Source of the DNA: Sanderia malayensis
Taxonomy: Eukaryota > Cnidaria > Scyphozoa > Semaeostomeae > Pelagiidae
NCBI GenBank assembly: GCA_013076295.1
Contig: RQOL01000729.1
Location: 372,001 to 436,000, forward strand
Length of the DNA: 64,000 nucleotides
Direction of reading: 5' to 3'
Part shown: in pieces, positions 37,660 through 49,723 of the stretch
How positions within the stretch are numbered: the first letter of the stretch is position 1
Layout of the letters: each line of letters begins with the position of its first letter
Notes under the pieces: generated by a model
What the model saw: the letters and a program-made list of their open reading frames with translations, nothing else
Database searches by the model: none
What the model was told of the DNA's origin: nothing
Translations under genes and position numbers: made by a program

Positions 37660-39549
37660 TGATTTCTTCACATGATTCTTTCTCCTTACACCATGACATC
37701 ATTATTTCAATGGGATGTGGTCTGACCAGAGATCTTTGCTAACCAATATCCTGTGAAAATAAAAAGAATGGACAATATTATTGTCTAAATAACTTCTTAA
37801 TCTGTTTTGGCTACTTAACTGTTCCGTGAAACATCACTTAACTTGATTAATTAATTGTTTTGGTCTGTTTTAGCATTGCTTTTCCAGTGGCCTATATACA
37901 AAGACGCCTATACATCGATATGGAGGCCAGAGAGTGTTTCATTAAAATTCAGAAGATTGTCTTATCGTGATACGTGCTGCCCAGCCCATCAAAAATACAC
38001 CTGATTTTCAGCTGCTATCTTAACCAATCGACTTACAACAAGAACAAAATCCAATCGTTTCTTGTTTAAAAATTAGTAAAAGGGCGTGCTCCACATTATA
38101 AATAAAGTCCTCAATGTTTTGAAAAAAGCTTTCACTAAACTACTTTTTCTTGTCCTTGTTTACCTGCAAACGTGACCAACAAGAAGCAAGTTTTGGCAGT
38201 GTTATTACACATACTGAACTTTGATTCATCAGCTTAATTCTTTAAAAATTCTGTAATCTTCGTGTTTACCTGTTAAAGACCTTCGTTTATTTCATCTGGT
38301 TTTCGGTAATATATTCTTTAACCAAGCCAAACTTTCTTGAAATTTCAGAATAATAACCAATGAAACTTTCCAAGAGGTTTACCAAGGCCTAGAAATATTA
38401 ACGTGCAATATTGTCCACAATAACATCTGCTTATTCAGCTACCAATTTTAATTTCATGTCTTCGACTGTACTGTTAAGTTCAAGACGCTTGATGATATCT
38501 AATAATCGCGCATGACAAAATAAAACTTTCGCATGCGTCCAATGATCACACTAAACCACACCCAACAGTGATGAGAAGCAACAAGAACCTCCACAAACTT
38601 TGATGATTAATTCTTGATTACTTCGTTGTAATTTTGTAATTATGATCTATGACGATATCTTCTTTTGGCAATTTCAAGAAGAGTAGTCTGATCGTGCGAC
38701 GCAAAACAAGAGACTCATAAATCGTTCGTCAATTAGCCCCATCCACCTGCTTCAGTCAACTCCTTTGTAAATATCAATCACTCTAAAACCATGAATCAGC
38801 AGTTGTATGTTGGAAGTGAACTTCTTTTCTTGTCTCTGCTTCTAAACTCCCAACAAACTCACGACTCTTAATTTCCATTAAATATACCTTGTTTTGCATT
38901 GTTGTCGTCGTTCGAATTTCCATCCTCGAGAACAATGCAACCACGTGGGTAAAATTGAATCTATTGTTTTCCTAGCTGGTACCTGTTCAAAACACAACAA
39001 GAATTGGTCGAAGCACGTGTTCAAGTGATAATACACCGTAGCCTCGACTTCACAAAGAGAATTATAGGATATGCACCAGCCACATGTACCTCGCTGACAA
39101 GGACTGGTGTAAGCGTTCCCTTCAAATAAGTGCCTCCGTAAAAAGTGCAAGAAATAATAAGCGCTCCGGAGCGATCCTCGACTTGATAAAGAGGTTTCAC
39201 TAGGGTCGAAGGAGTTGATTTAAAAAGAAACTGGACGAAATATTTCTCCCAGATAAAAATCAAATTCAAAATCTTAAATATCAAAGCAATTAATAATTAA
39301 AATACATCAAATGAGTAATTTAGTACACATGAGCATGATTAAACTACAAAAATATATATGTACAATCCGTTTCAAAAATTCAAATACATTGTAATGCAAA
39401 TTGAAAGCAGAAAAATAGTGTATGAATTAGCCAAGAGATAAATATATCAAATATCAAGTGTAACTTCAGCCTTTAAAACCATATTTAATCACAGAGCTAT
39501 TACAAAATATCGACAGCAATAGAAAACATCCAAGATACGTCCATGCATA
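37660..39549. other. Spacer between the tandem CABIT-SAM genes
   Basis: About 1.9 kb of AT-rich DNA with no supported exon. It should contain the promoter of the downstream CABIT-SAM gene and the 3' UTR of the other. Short open frames at 38878-39284 lack splice or domain support. Confidence 0.4.
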
Positions 39550-42500
39550 CTATTTACCATTACTGAACATCTTTCTCCTATTGGCAACAGAAGGCGCATC
39601 TGATTGAGTGCGATTAAAACCGGACTGAAATGAAGTACCAGAGGGACTTGTTGGCTCACTTTTCTTTCCCCCACTTGCCCCTGATCCCCCGCGGCGAGCC
39701 ATTCCTCCAATTGTGTTTGATTTCTGCTCGTATTTTTGCATCAATGAATTCACACCCCCGGTGGACTCGACGAAATTCATTGTCTCCGCACTTGTCTTTC
39801 TCGTTGACTGCTTCTTGCTACTTGAAGCTTTTCCGGGGGTCGCAGTAGCAGTAGGAATAGCATGACCTGAGGTTTTTCCTTTATTGCTGATGCCAGCAAC
39901 CGCTGACCCTTGAGAAGCTCCCGTATGTGTTTTTGTCTCCAAGGATGCTCGTGTATTGGTCCCAGACGGAGTAACGGGGTCTTCATACCCATTTGATTTC
40001 GTCTCTGTCTCTGCTGGTATTAGTGACGTCGGAACTTGAGGTAAGGGCTCTTCGTAACTCGATGAAGATGAACAAGCAATGGATTTCTTCTTTTGCGGCC
40101 TCCAACCTTCCAGCACGAAGTTCTTTAACTTCACTGAATTCAAGCGCATGTCTTTTCCCGCCAATAACCACTTTAATAATTCGTCATCAACAACAACATC
40201 TCGCAATAAATCGCCGTTTACTTGATTTTCAGTGCAAAACTGCGCAAATTCATTCATGCCAAGCTCACTTCTCAGCACCCAAGCCACTGTCTGCACATTC
40301 CAATGCGAGGGATTCTTACTTAATTTGTCGTACTTCTCGTAATGATTCACATCTCGAGATGAGTCAGGTCTCCAGCCAAACACAAACTTCCTCAGCTTCC
40401 TTGCTTCAAACAAATTCAGTCCTAAATCACGAAGCACCGCCTCGTCTAACTCGATCAACAAACTTCCATCAACTTGCGATTCAATGAACTTGTCAATGTA
40501 CTTATGAAGTTGCAAATCTTTGAGAACCTTCTCGATTTCTTCAGGCCCCCAGCTACGCAATTCAGCCTCGCTCGCCTTCAGACTTTCGTAGAATTTCTTG
40601 AACCCAAGGCTATCAACAGCATTGTTGGGATACTTATCGCTCTTGACACTAGATCCTCGTCTAGGTGTTGCTGTTGACTTCATTACGGGGTGGTTACCTG
40701 AATGAAACAAAACAAAACATGGGTATAGTTTGAAACGAAGTTGCACAAGATGATACACAAGTGCAAAAAGATAAAACGGGCACGCAACTGTAGCACTTTC
40801 GTTTATTTATTGCACTCACTGAAATGCTCTTTTATCACTTGAATATTAGCGTTAAGTGGAAGGCTCTCCCCCCTCCCTTTACAACTGCTGGCTGCATCCA
40901 TGGTATAGAAGGGCAATACAGCGAGATATTACGACTTAAACAGGCAATATAAGATAACAGAAAAAAAGCTATTACTTTTGGAAATGACCATATAAAATAG
41001 ACAGCACGATATCACAAGAAACTTGTTTGATTTATTGGCAGAATAGTTTACTTGCAAACAAAGGCACAAAGCGCAATTAATTGGGGATCCCCACTCGACG
41101 AGTTTCCTGTCAAACACGAAGAAGGCTTTCGTTCAACATACAATATCGGGAAAGGAATAACAGTAATTAACATGGAAAACGTTTATAGCGGTTTACTTTG
41201 TGCACATGGCGGGAGTAAAGTAATCTCTTTAATTGGCCAGATATTGAACAAGGAGTTTAGTGAAAAACAAAGTTGTTGTTGTTGTCACAGATTCTAAGAT
41301 TCTAAGTCTGTAATTTTCACCTGGTAATGGCGGAGGATTTGAAGATTCTCTGATATTATCAATCGCTTTCTGATCATTTTCATCAAACCCACTATCTCCA
41401 GTCTCATTAGATGGCGGTGGATAAAGTACTCCTCTGCCCAACTCAGGTGAAACAGGAGTTTCATAAGCCCCATAGGCTCTTATGGCTTCTTCGTAAATAT
41501 CTTGAGACATAAATTCACCCGGAATCTCTTCATATAGACACTCTCCATAATCAGGTGGAAGCAATGGTGGTGGAGATTCCATATCTTCGTGTCCTTTCTG
41601 GTTGTTTTTAGCATCAGATGAAGTATCAGAAAATGTTCTAAGAAGTTTTGAAGCAGACATTGCTCTTTTACGTTTCTTCATCTTCTTCCAAGTGCGTGAT
41701 ATCAATGTCATTGACTTGTGCTTACTTTCCTCAGCTTCCATTGACTTGTGCTTACTTTCCTCGGCTTCCACGGTCTTCAGCAGCTCAATTGGCATTTCAT
41801 ACTCATCTTCGTATTCACCAACTGGGCTGTTTGGTTCGGATGATAATCCGTCTACTGCATTTATTGTGGCTGTTAAATGTTCATGTTTATCCTGCTTTGA
41901 ATGTTCCTTTTCTTCCTTCCTTTTCTTCTTTTTCATTTCTTTCTGCTCTTTCTTCTCCTTTTCCTTTTGGATCTTCATTTTTTTCTTTTCTTCCTTCAAC
42001 TTCTTCTGCTGATCTTGACTGGGCTCAGGTGAATTTTTTCCAGCTGAAACGTCAACTTTGACATTCGCAGAGCCACCAACTGATTTTTTCTCATTATTTT
42101 TAACTCCAGAAGCATGTTCGTCAATCTCTTTCCCATTTCTTTCTCCAACATCTTTAGCCTTGGTGTCATCTTTCTTTGCATTTTCTTTCTTTTCAGCTTT
42201 GTCATGACCTTCCTTAAAAAGTGTGAAGCGTTTCTTTTTCTTTCCTAAATCTATCGATCCAGTACCAGTAGACAAATTCTCAATCTCAGACAAATTCTCA
42301 TCAGTCTCATTAGCAAGTAGAGAGCTTAATTTGTCTCCATCAACTTTTTTCTTTGCCTTATCTTTCTTTTTCTTGGGAAAAACTTTATTTAATGGCAACA
42401 GTATATTAGGACTCCATTCTAGGGGGCTCAAGCTTCCAACAACTGCATCAAATTTGTCAACATTTATGAGTTCCTTGATGTTATTCTGAATCATTTTATA

Positions 42501-43262
42501 CTCCTCAGTTTTATTCACCAATCCAGTGGGTACTTGCACATCCAAGTCTACAGGTGACAGGGTCACACAGCAATAATACTTTCCTTCATCTTTCAAAGTC
42601 ATGTAAAGCAGTTCAACAGAGCTTTGCTCCAAAATCTCAATCACTCCCAAGGATTTGTAAAAATCGATTTCTTCACACGGACTAAATTGAACAAACAGAG
42701 CTAGGGGTGCTTTGTTTACACTAGCAATTTCGTTTATAAAATATTCCTTTTGATCCGCTGGGCATGCAGTGAACGAGGCCTTTAAATCTACAGGCAATCT
42801 GACATGTTTTCCTTTTTCGTTTCTAAAATGCATAAGCAATGGTCCGTTAGCACCTTTTTCAACCAGTAAAACCTTTAACCTTTCACCATCACATACTGTT
42901 GTTTCAACCGTGTTTGTCGTATCAATCGTCACTTCCACAAACTTCGGACGTCCTTCCATATTGCAAAGCTCTTTCAACGATTTAAACACGATTCTTTCCT
43001 CTTCAGGAAGAGCCAGTTGAACTTGATGTGGACATATTGTAACAAGACTTATACTTCTACCTTTACAATCTTTGCCCTTGAGAACGCCAATCTTTTTCTT
43101 GCCATGGATTGTTACAACATCTCCGGGATGGATTGTTGTTTTTTCTGATACCACACATTGTGTCTTTGCCTTTACAACCACAGGCAGCAAAAAGTCTTTT
43201 AGAATATCTTTAATCGAGTGAACATTATCATCAAATTCCATATGCTTTATAACCTTCTCCAT
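39550..43262 (-). CDS. CABIT plus tandem-SAM adaptor (GAREM-like), two coding exons
   Basis: Paralogue of the gene at 34579-37659. Exon 1 is 41321-43262 and exon 2 is 39550-40697; the phases join at ...PPPLPG|NHPV, giving 1,029 residues. The CABIT domain (~20-270) has GRPKFVEV, GKHVRLPVDL and CPHQVQLALPEEERIVFKSLK. The linker (~290-480) is very Lys/Glu-rich with a coiled-coil look, and includes two copies of EAEESKHKSM encoded by a 30-bp tandem duplication (41709-41768). Tyr motifs (YEMPIE, YEEIPGE, YETPVSP) and PPPLPG follow. SAM1 is ~680-756 (RKFVFGWRPD) and SAM2 ~778-848 (NFVLEGWRPQ). The C-terminus is Ser/Gly-rich. Likely a signalling adaptor like its neighbour. The single intron falls where the neighbour reads straight through. 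Confidence 0.88.
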
Positions 43263-43749
43263 TTCCAGCGATTGTCTTGAAAGAGCTTCGATTGATTATG
43301 ATTTAGGCCTGTTTGACCACAACTTCCGTGTCGTTTCGATGGCAATCTTCATCAAAAAATTATCCTTTCAATAAGTTCAAATCTTTACTGTTCAAACTAG
43401 GTAAATAAACTAAGAAAATGAATAAATTGTCTCCTTATCCTTATCTAAGCGATTCTGAACGTATTCGCCTTGGCAAATTCAGCTCTAAAATTCTTTACTT
43501 TCCTGCCCAAAATAACAATAGAAAACAAGCAAAGGCGACTCCTCCGTCCGTGGAAAGACAACAAAGAAATTTAGAAAAACAATGGGGGTGGAAAACCATC
43601 TCCTGGAAGGGGAGAAAAAGACGACGTCATAGGGGGGCGTTTGGGGGTGGTGAAGGAATGGCAAGAATTCTTTTGCATTGTGATTGTGACAGATGGCTTT
43701 TCAGTGAAGCTTCACTGGTGAAAAGTCGTCTCTTTACACAATCCAGTAT

Positions 43750-44030
43750 TCTGTCCCATTCAGGCCGAAGGCCAAAACAACATAAACCCACCCCACTTTT
43801 TTTGAAGATTACTGTCCCACGCAGATCGAAGGCCAAAACAACAGAAACCCACCCCACTTTTTTTGAAGATCGCTGTCCCACTCAGGCCGAAAGCCAAAAC
43901 AACATAAACCCACCCCACTTTTTTTGAAGATCGCTGTCCCACTCAGGCCGAAGGCCAAAACAACATAAACCCACTCCACTTTTTTTGAAGATCACTGTTC
44001 CACTCACATCGAAGGCCAACACACTAGGGA
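43750..44030. repeat. 61-bp minisatellite, about 4.5 copies
   Basis: The unit carries 'ctgtcccactcaggccgaag', 'gccaaaacaacataaaccc', then a T-run and 'gaagat'. The gaag blocks recur at 43803, 43864, 43925 and 43986. It lies about 500 bp upstream of the start of the CABIT-SAM gene (minus strand). The open frame across it on the plus strand is repetitive and not a gene. Confidence 0.9.
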
Positions 44031-44884
44031 GGTGGCGCGCGAAGCGCGCCAGCCTTCCTAGTCAGAATAGAAAATTTCTAACTAAGCGCCTGTTTTCCAG
44101 TAAATGTACTGACTTTTTAATGGGGATTTTCTTGCTTGTTCGGGTCGGGCAACAAATTGCACGAAGCCCAACTTTAATTGTTGAAAAAGATTAACAATGT
44201 GACGCAAAATGCTTAAAACTAACCCTTCTACAAGCAGAATTTACACAAGAAATAAAATTGAAATCAATAGTGAACCAAAAATAAGGGGTCATCAAGCCAG
44301 TCTTCATAAAAATTTCTCTGATCACGTTGAGCCAATTCCCAGCCTTCTGTGACAAATGGTTCAATTCAAACGTTGACAACTTTTAAATATTTCATAAGTT
44401 GAAGAGTTTATACTCCCACTGACGACGACACGTACAATAAAAAAATTAGAATTAAAACAAAAGGTCTGTTTTTATTTGGTGTGCAAATATAGACAATTTC
44501 TTTTGCGATGAAAGGATTCTCGTACATAAACCATCCCATCTCTTCAGTTCTTCAAAAGATTGAGGAAATTACAGAGACAAATATCAATAATCTTTTTGAA
44601 CAATTGCAGATTTGTTAATCCAAGCATGCCTTCAGTTTCACTGATCAATTTTTTGGAGATGTTGGATTATTTGTCATTCAAAAGTTTTAGTTCAAGTAGT
44701 AGCAGAGATTTCAAATCTTGTGTATAATTTGGATTAACAATACCTTTGAATCTTTCGTCAAAGAAATCTTGTATGTTGTTGAAAAGGAAATTTATCAGTC
44801 GAAAGACAAATGGGTAAGCAGAGGATATTATCATTACTTTATTGCTGTGGTTGGATGGAGAAAACTGACAATTCATGTCAACCT

Positions 44885-45301
44885 TACACGCTTTTTTTTT
44901 TATAAGGAACCTAGCTCGGGCCTAGTTCTTTAAATTCCTTATTTTGAGACCTCTTTTGACCACTTTGTAGTTCTAAAAGTTCCTTAATAGTTCCTTAATT
45001 TTAAGTTCGCATTTAGTGGACATAATTAGTACAGACGCAAGAAAAGAATTTAAATTCAACGTTTTGCTATAAACATGTGAAAAGATAACAGGTAAAAACA
45101 TGAAGAAGCTTCATATAATGTAAAAGTACTGAAAATCAATGGAACCGGCTTCCTAATTGTAAATTGTGCGGAAATATAAATATATTCAAAATTAAAAAGT
45201 TTCTTAGTGATTTGGCCTTTAGTAGCAAAAGTTCCTTAAGTTTTTTGACCTTCTACATGTAGGTTCCTTATAAACGGTTCCTTATAAAAAAAAAGCGTGT
45301 A
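44885..45301. mobile_element. Non-autonomous TIR element (about 413 bp) with TA target duplication
   Basis: The left end reads TA then 'cacgc', a T-run and 'ataaggaac'; the right end is its inverted complement, 'gttccttata', an A-run and 'gcgtg', then TA. Terminal arms are about 23 bp and differ mainly in homopolymer length. Extra 'gttcctta' blocks repeat inside each end. The TA duplication and lack of ORF fit a Tc1/mariner-type MITE. Confidence 0.8.
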
Positions 45302-45703
45302 TCCATACATATTGGATTGGTCTAAATCGACTAAAGCAACCTGGCCATCATAACATTGTCAACAACATTTTGGTATCGTTGTTAGCGTCAGCAAATGACG
45401 AACATCATTTAAGCTTTGTACCCCCTGTCGTTATGACAATTGTAACATGATTACCCCAGACATTGCCCCAGACAGGTCGAGTGTTTTTGAAACAATCGCA
45501 TTGATTTTCATTACGTAAAACGCGGGCAAGCGGAAAAAAGAAATTCAAAACTTTAAACAATGATTGGTTAGATAAGAGGTGAACGGCAGGTCGTTGAACA
45601 AGCTCAGTTGTGGAAATAATGCAACCGAGTGCTTTTTGTGATTTGTAATATCAATCTTCACATGGTTTCTACCTGTCAACTTCTCTTCTCCGTTTGATTT
45701 TAG

Positions 45704-45778
45704 GCCTTCCAGGAATTACTGCTACCATCGTCAATCTCTTTGAATCATATGTATTTTCAGTTCTGAGAAGAACAGAAA
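45704..45778 (+). other. Candidate exon upstream of the unrecognised gene
   Basis: A 75-nt segment is flanked by a good acceptor (gattttag) and donor (gtaagt). One frame is open (GITATIVNLFESYVFSVLRR). It could be a 5' exon of the gene at 47145 or chance. No family is recognised. Confidence 0.25.
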
Positions 45779-47144
45779 GTAAGTGCATCTATTAATTCAT
45801 TTTATACGATATAATAAGAAGTAATCTTTCTAACTCACATATTTAACGGCTTAGGATATAAATAGTTGTCAAATATGTGCACCATTCACATTCACGAAGT
45901 AATAAGTATAATTCTGAAATTTGGAGTGTAGTATTAAAGGGAAAATATAGCTTGTTTCGACTTTCGAGTGTTTATCGTGGAAACAAAGGAGGTTAGTTCC
46001 TGTTCTGATTCATTTGGTCTGAAACTTTGTCTTTGAGATCTCAATTATTGAGCAATCAATGGTTAAGTAAGACGCTAGGCTGGTTTTTATTATAAATATT
46101 ATGACCAATTAATGCATCATTTGATTGTGGTCTGCATGTGCTTTTTCATAACGATCTGTGTTTGTATCACCCGAAAATTCTCAAATTCAAAATAACGAGG
46201 CAATTTTAGGTCCCGAAAGTATAATATACCAATTAAGAAATTGTTATGTTAACACTAGAATGCCAAATTGCCATGCCGAATTAAGAAGCATCAGCCAGCA
46301 CATCGGCCCACAATGCACTGTTTACCCACAATGCACTGAGAGAACTGTGTTACGTATGTACTGCTAGCAATTTTATCACCCACTTAGTTCATTGTTATTG
46401 TCCATTGCTATTGACAACAACGCAACTGGGGCTGAGGCATTTAATGTTAGGACGGTATTAAAAATATCCTAATTCAAAATCATTTGTGCGAGATTGTATG
46501 TGATCGCATGATGTTTTTGAGAAAAAAGATCGGTTTTATTTTGAAACAGAGGCGGTCCGTTTAATGCAATTCTAATTGTGGTCACAATGCTTTTCGTAAA
46601 ACAGAAATGACAATAAAATATAAAGGGAATCTTGGCCTCCAGGCGAACTGTTAATCAATGTCTTGTGAACGCAAATTTTGCATTGAGATCAGAAGTTTTA
46701 CGACTTGCTGCAAGTTTAATATTTACCGGGCAATTCATCAGTTTAGCATTTTTAATTGCTACATAATTCATTCAGCGATGCTTTGAGTATTTTTCATTTG
46801 ATTATTGCTGTTTTTTTAAGATAATTGATTGGTTTTTAGCTCTTACGGGGAATTAATTCGGCGTAACAACACTGCTAATTATCTTCACTGCAGGTATGTA
46901 AAAGACTTGTGAGAAAACAAGGAAATTAAAGGAGATCTCAACAAAACAACATCGAAGCAGAAGAGGGTTGGCTGAGAACGAGAGAAAGTTGTTTAGATTC
47001 TCGTGATTAGTGGGCCAGCCTTCTTGCGTGGTAGATAAAGCTTGTTAACAGTATAACAGGGACTTCGATGAATACTGAGGCTTTGGTTATGTACGTCAGA
47101 GAAGTGGAGTAAGAACTGGTGTGCAAATTATTTTGCTCGTCAGC

Positions 47145-48827
47145 ATGGATGCAAAAAGAGGTGGTGAGAAGCCTACATTGTTATCCAGGAGAGTTTTGCG
47201 TACCAACAGAGTGAATGTTACGGAGGCAGCAAAGTTGCAGGATAAGTTGGGAAGATTTCAGAATATTCAGAAACAAAGGGAACAAACACATAAGGATCAT
47301 GTGATGGGGTTGGAATGTAATTTGAGAAAAATATCAAAAGTTAAGGACAAAATGGAAGTGAGTGTAATGCGAAGGAAATTCCTTGCTGATCACGGAGTTA
47401 ATTTGAAAGTAAAAGACGTGAATATGGATGAATTTGTATCTGCATTTGAAGATATTCTGGGCGCCAAAAACAATGGAAGGGAATCTATTGCTGGTGAGAG
47501 TCAAAGTATTTCAGACGAAAAGAGCGTGGCTTCATCGCTATGCGAATTTAACAGTAGAACAAGTTTAAGTTCTGAGACATTTCCTTTGCATCTACCTAAT
47601 GATATATTGAAGAAAAGATCTAAAAGTAGACACAAATACAAAGGTGAAAGTGATAACGATGATGATAATGATGATAATGATGATGAGGATGATGACACTA
47701 GCCGTGGTGGTGCACAATACCAAACTCATCGTCCAAAATCAGCTACGTTTGCTCCACCGATGCAATTTAGAGTGATTAGTCCGCCCATGAAGGGTAGAAG
47801 TGTAATGGAAGTTTACCGGGACCTCGAGGGAGAAGAGAAGCTCGTGCAAAAGAGAATCGAGAAGGAGAAATTTCAATTGAGGTTGAAGAAGAAGAGCGAG
47901 GCTTGGAAAGATCAAAGTGAGGCAGCGACAAAAGGAGGGAGGAAGAAGGTTAGAAAACCAGGATCCGCTTCGCTATCTGTCGGTGCGAAGCAAAGGAAAG
48001 CTAAAAATGTTTTTACTAATGAAGAAAGAAATAAAAATAAACAACAGATAATAAATGCAAGAAATAATAATGATGATGACGATGATTATAATAATGAACA
48101 AAGTCAGGACGAAAAAGAAGGGCAAATAGTATCAGAAATTGAGTTAGATAATGAATCAAACGATAAAGGAGTAAAGAAAAATAATAAGGATGATGAATTT
48201 GTTGAGCTGATGCAGAAATACTTGCAAAGGAGTGAGGAGAAGAGACAACTTTCCAGATCAACAAAGGAAGAAAGTAAAGTCGAGAGGGAAATTTCTAGTC
48301 CCACACCATCGTCTAGTTTATTGTTCAGAAGAACTGATAGGCCAAGAAACGAGTTTTCCAGGCTTTCATCAGTAGATAATTATGGAAGTGATGAACCAGA
48401 TAGAAAAGACGGCAATGTTTCTTCGGATCTGAGAGAATGGAAAAATTTAGTTAAAAAAACTAAAGAAGACTTGAAGATCAGAGAAGCTAAATTCAGGGCC
48501 CAGTCTCCCATGTTACAGGGCAAAGATAAACCAATCAGCAGAAAGAATCGACAACAACCAGATTCGTTTTCTGGACAATACAGCACAGCCATTGCAAGCC
48601 CGAGCCAAGATCCTGCAGGTGTGAAATCGGTAATGAAAGGCTATGCAACGATGCAAATGACGGTTGGAAAGAGGGCAATTTCAATCTACGTACCCCGTTT
48701 TGAAAACGAGGCTGTCTGCAAAGGACAGACCGCTGGAAGGGCAAACGTGAAATCGTGTTTCGAAGTTGAACAAGTTCGAGAGAAAAGAGAGCAGCATAAA
48801 GGCAGATCTTTGTCATTCGACTTGTAG
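47145..48827 (+). CDS. Unrecognised charged coiled-coil-like protein
   Basis: One intact frame of 560 residues from the ATG at 47145; an in-frame GTG 24 nt upstream is not a likely start. I do not recognise the family. The N-terminal ~110 residues are helical and charged and look the most constrained (EAAKLQDKLGRFQNIQKQR, EVSVMRRKFLADHGVNLKV). Next come a Ser-rich stretch, an acidic run (~167-185, mostly Asp/Asn), a patch RPKSATFAPPMQF, a predicted helix rich in Lys/Glu (~225-265), a second Asn/Asp-rich run (~305-318), Arg/Ser-rich linkers and a C-terminus ending RSLSFDL. There is no signal peptide or membrane segment. Composition suggests a largely disordered scaffold. The single coding exon contrasts with its multi-exon neighbours. 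Confidence 0.7.
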   Translation: MDAKRGGEKPTLLSRRVLRTNRVNVTEAAKLQDKLGRFQNIQKQREQTHKDHVMGLECNLRKISKVKDKMEVSVMRRKFLADHGVNLKVKDVNMDEFVSAFEDILGAKNNGRESIAGESQSISDEKSVASSLCEFNSRTSLSSETFPLHLPNDILKKRSKSRHKYKGESDNDDDNDDNDDEDDDTSRGGAQYQTHRPKSATFAPPMQFRVISPPMKGRSVMEVYRDLEGEEKLVQKRIEKEKFQLRLKKKSEAWKDQSEAATKGGRKKVRKPGSASLSVGAKQRKAKNVFTNEERNKNKQQIINARNNNDDDDDYNNEQSQDEKEGQIVSEIELDNESNDKGVKKNNKDDEFVELMQKYLQRSEEKRQLSRSTKEESKVEREISSPTPSSSLLFRRTDRPRNEFSRLSSVDNYGSDEPDRKDGNVSSDLREWKNLVKKTKEDLKIREAKFRAQSPMLQGKDKPISRKNRQQPDSFSGQYSTAIASPSQDPAGVKSVMKGYATMQMTVGKRAISIYVPRFENEAVCKGQTAGRANVKSCFEVEQVREKREQHKGRSLSFDL

Positions 48828-49723
48828 TAAAAACTACATATGTCATGTCATGTTACGAATAGCAAATGGAATGTAATTTCAGTGTGAATGTCAGTATGCA
48901 AATAATGCAATATATACATATAGTGTAATAGAAGATTGTTACATTTTGTTTGATTTATGTATACAGCTGTTACAGATGAAACTATTATTCACCGGGTCAT
49001 GAGTAAAACGATTGTCCCATGTGACAATCAGCTTGCTTCTGTTCCGCAGAACTGCACCACGTGTCCCTCGATGACGGTAAGACGACGCAATGTGCATGGT
49101 GTACGTGACGTCAGAAGGCGACTGTAGAATACGATTGCGACACATTAGATAATGTCATGATTGACAGTCTATTGATTGCTAATGGAATTAACTAAAATGT
49201 TGACAAATTGTTTATTTGCGTCGAATATCTGGTCTCGCTTTTAGTTTCTAGTCAACAAGAAGACTCCAACAATAGACAGATTATTTTTGAATAGTCCGAG
49301 AAAAATAGCAAAATTTATAGATCATCACACGAGAGTTTGCGGATAGAAGTGAAAATCTGAGGTGCATGTGAGAGGAAGACTTGGTTGGCATTTGCAGCGT
49401 GAATCCAATATATCATTCAAGTTCCTGATGAGATTGGGGGAAGTAATTTATCGGAAGCTGTTGTCGCATGCAGTGCATCCAATTCACGCTTAATAGGATT
49501 GAGGTGGATTTATTATCTCGATTTCCATCAAAAATGTCATGCTACAACAACAACAGCCAAATCGACAGTCCAGTCGACGGGCATTTTGCACGCGAGCATT
49601 GCATTGCATTGCAACATTTACATTTCTGACACAGTCAGGAAGCGGAGTCTGTTTGTAAAATTATCAACTTTCGTTTATCAAATATATATCAACGCTGGTT
49701 TTGGAATATTTTGATTTGGCATC
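48828..49723. other. Spacer before the Ras-like gene
   Basis: About 0.9 kb with no supported exon. It should hold the 3' UTR of the gene ending at 48827 and the promoter of the Ras-like gene starting at 49724. Confidence 0.4.

Larger units (their letters stand above)
43263..47144. other. Divergent spacer, CABIT-SAM gene to unrecognised plus-strand gene
   Basis: About 3.9 kb, AT-rich. It holds a 61-bp minisatellite (43750-44030), a TIR element (44885-45301) and a possible untranslated or coding exon (45704-45778). Promoters for both flanking genes should lie here. Nothing else supportable was seen. Confidence 0.5.

Noticed and set aside
37659..37671. Start of the uninterrupted CABIT-SAM gene at 37671
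   Set aside because: That codon is GTG; the first ATG in frame is at 37659.
41602..42061. Ser/Phe-rich plus-strand frames
   Set aside because: Antisense of the Lys/Glu-rich linker of the CABIT-SAM gene.
43418..43942. Frames on both strands with a repeated KKSGVGLCCFGL-like peptide
   Set aside because: Produced by the 61-bp minisatellite.
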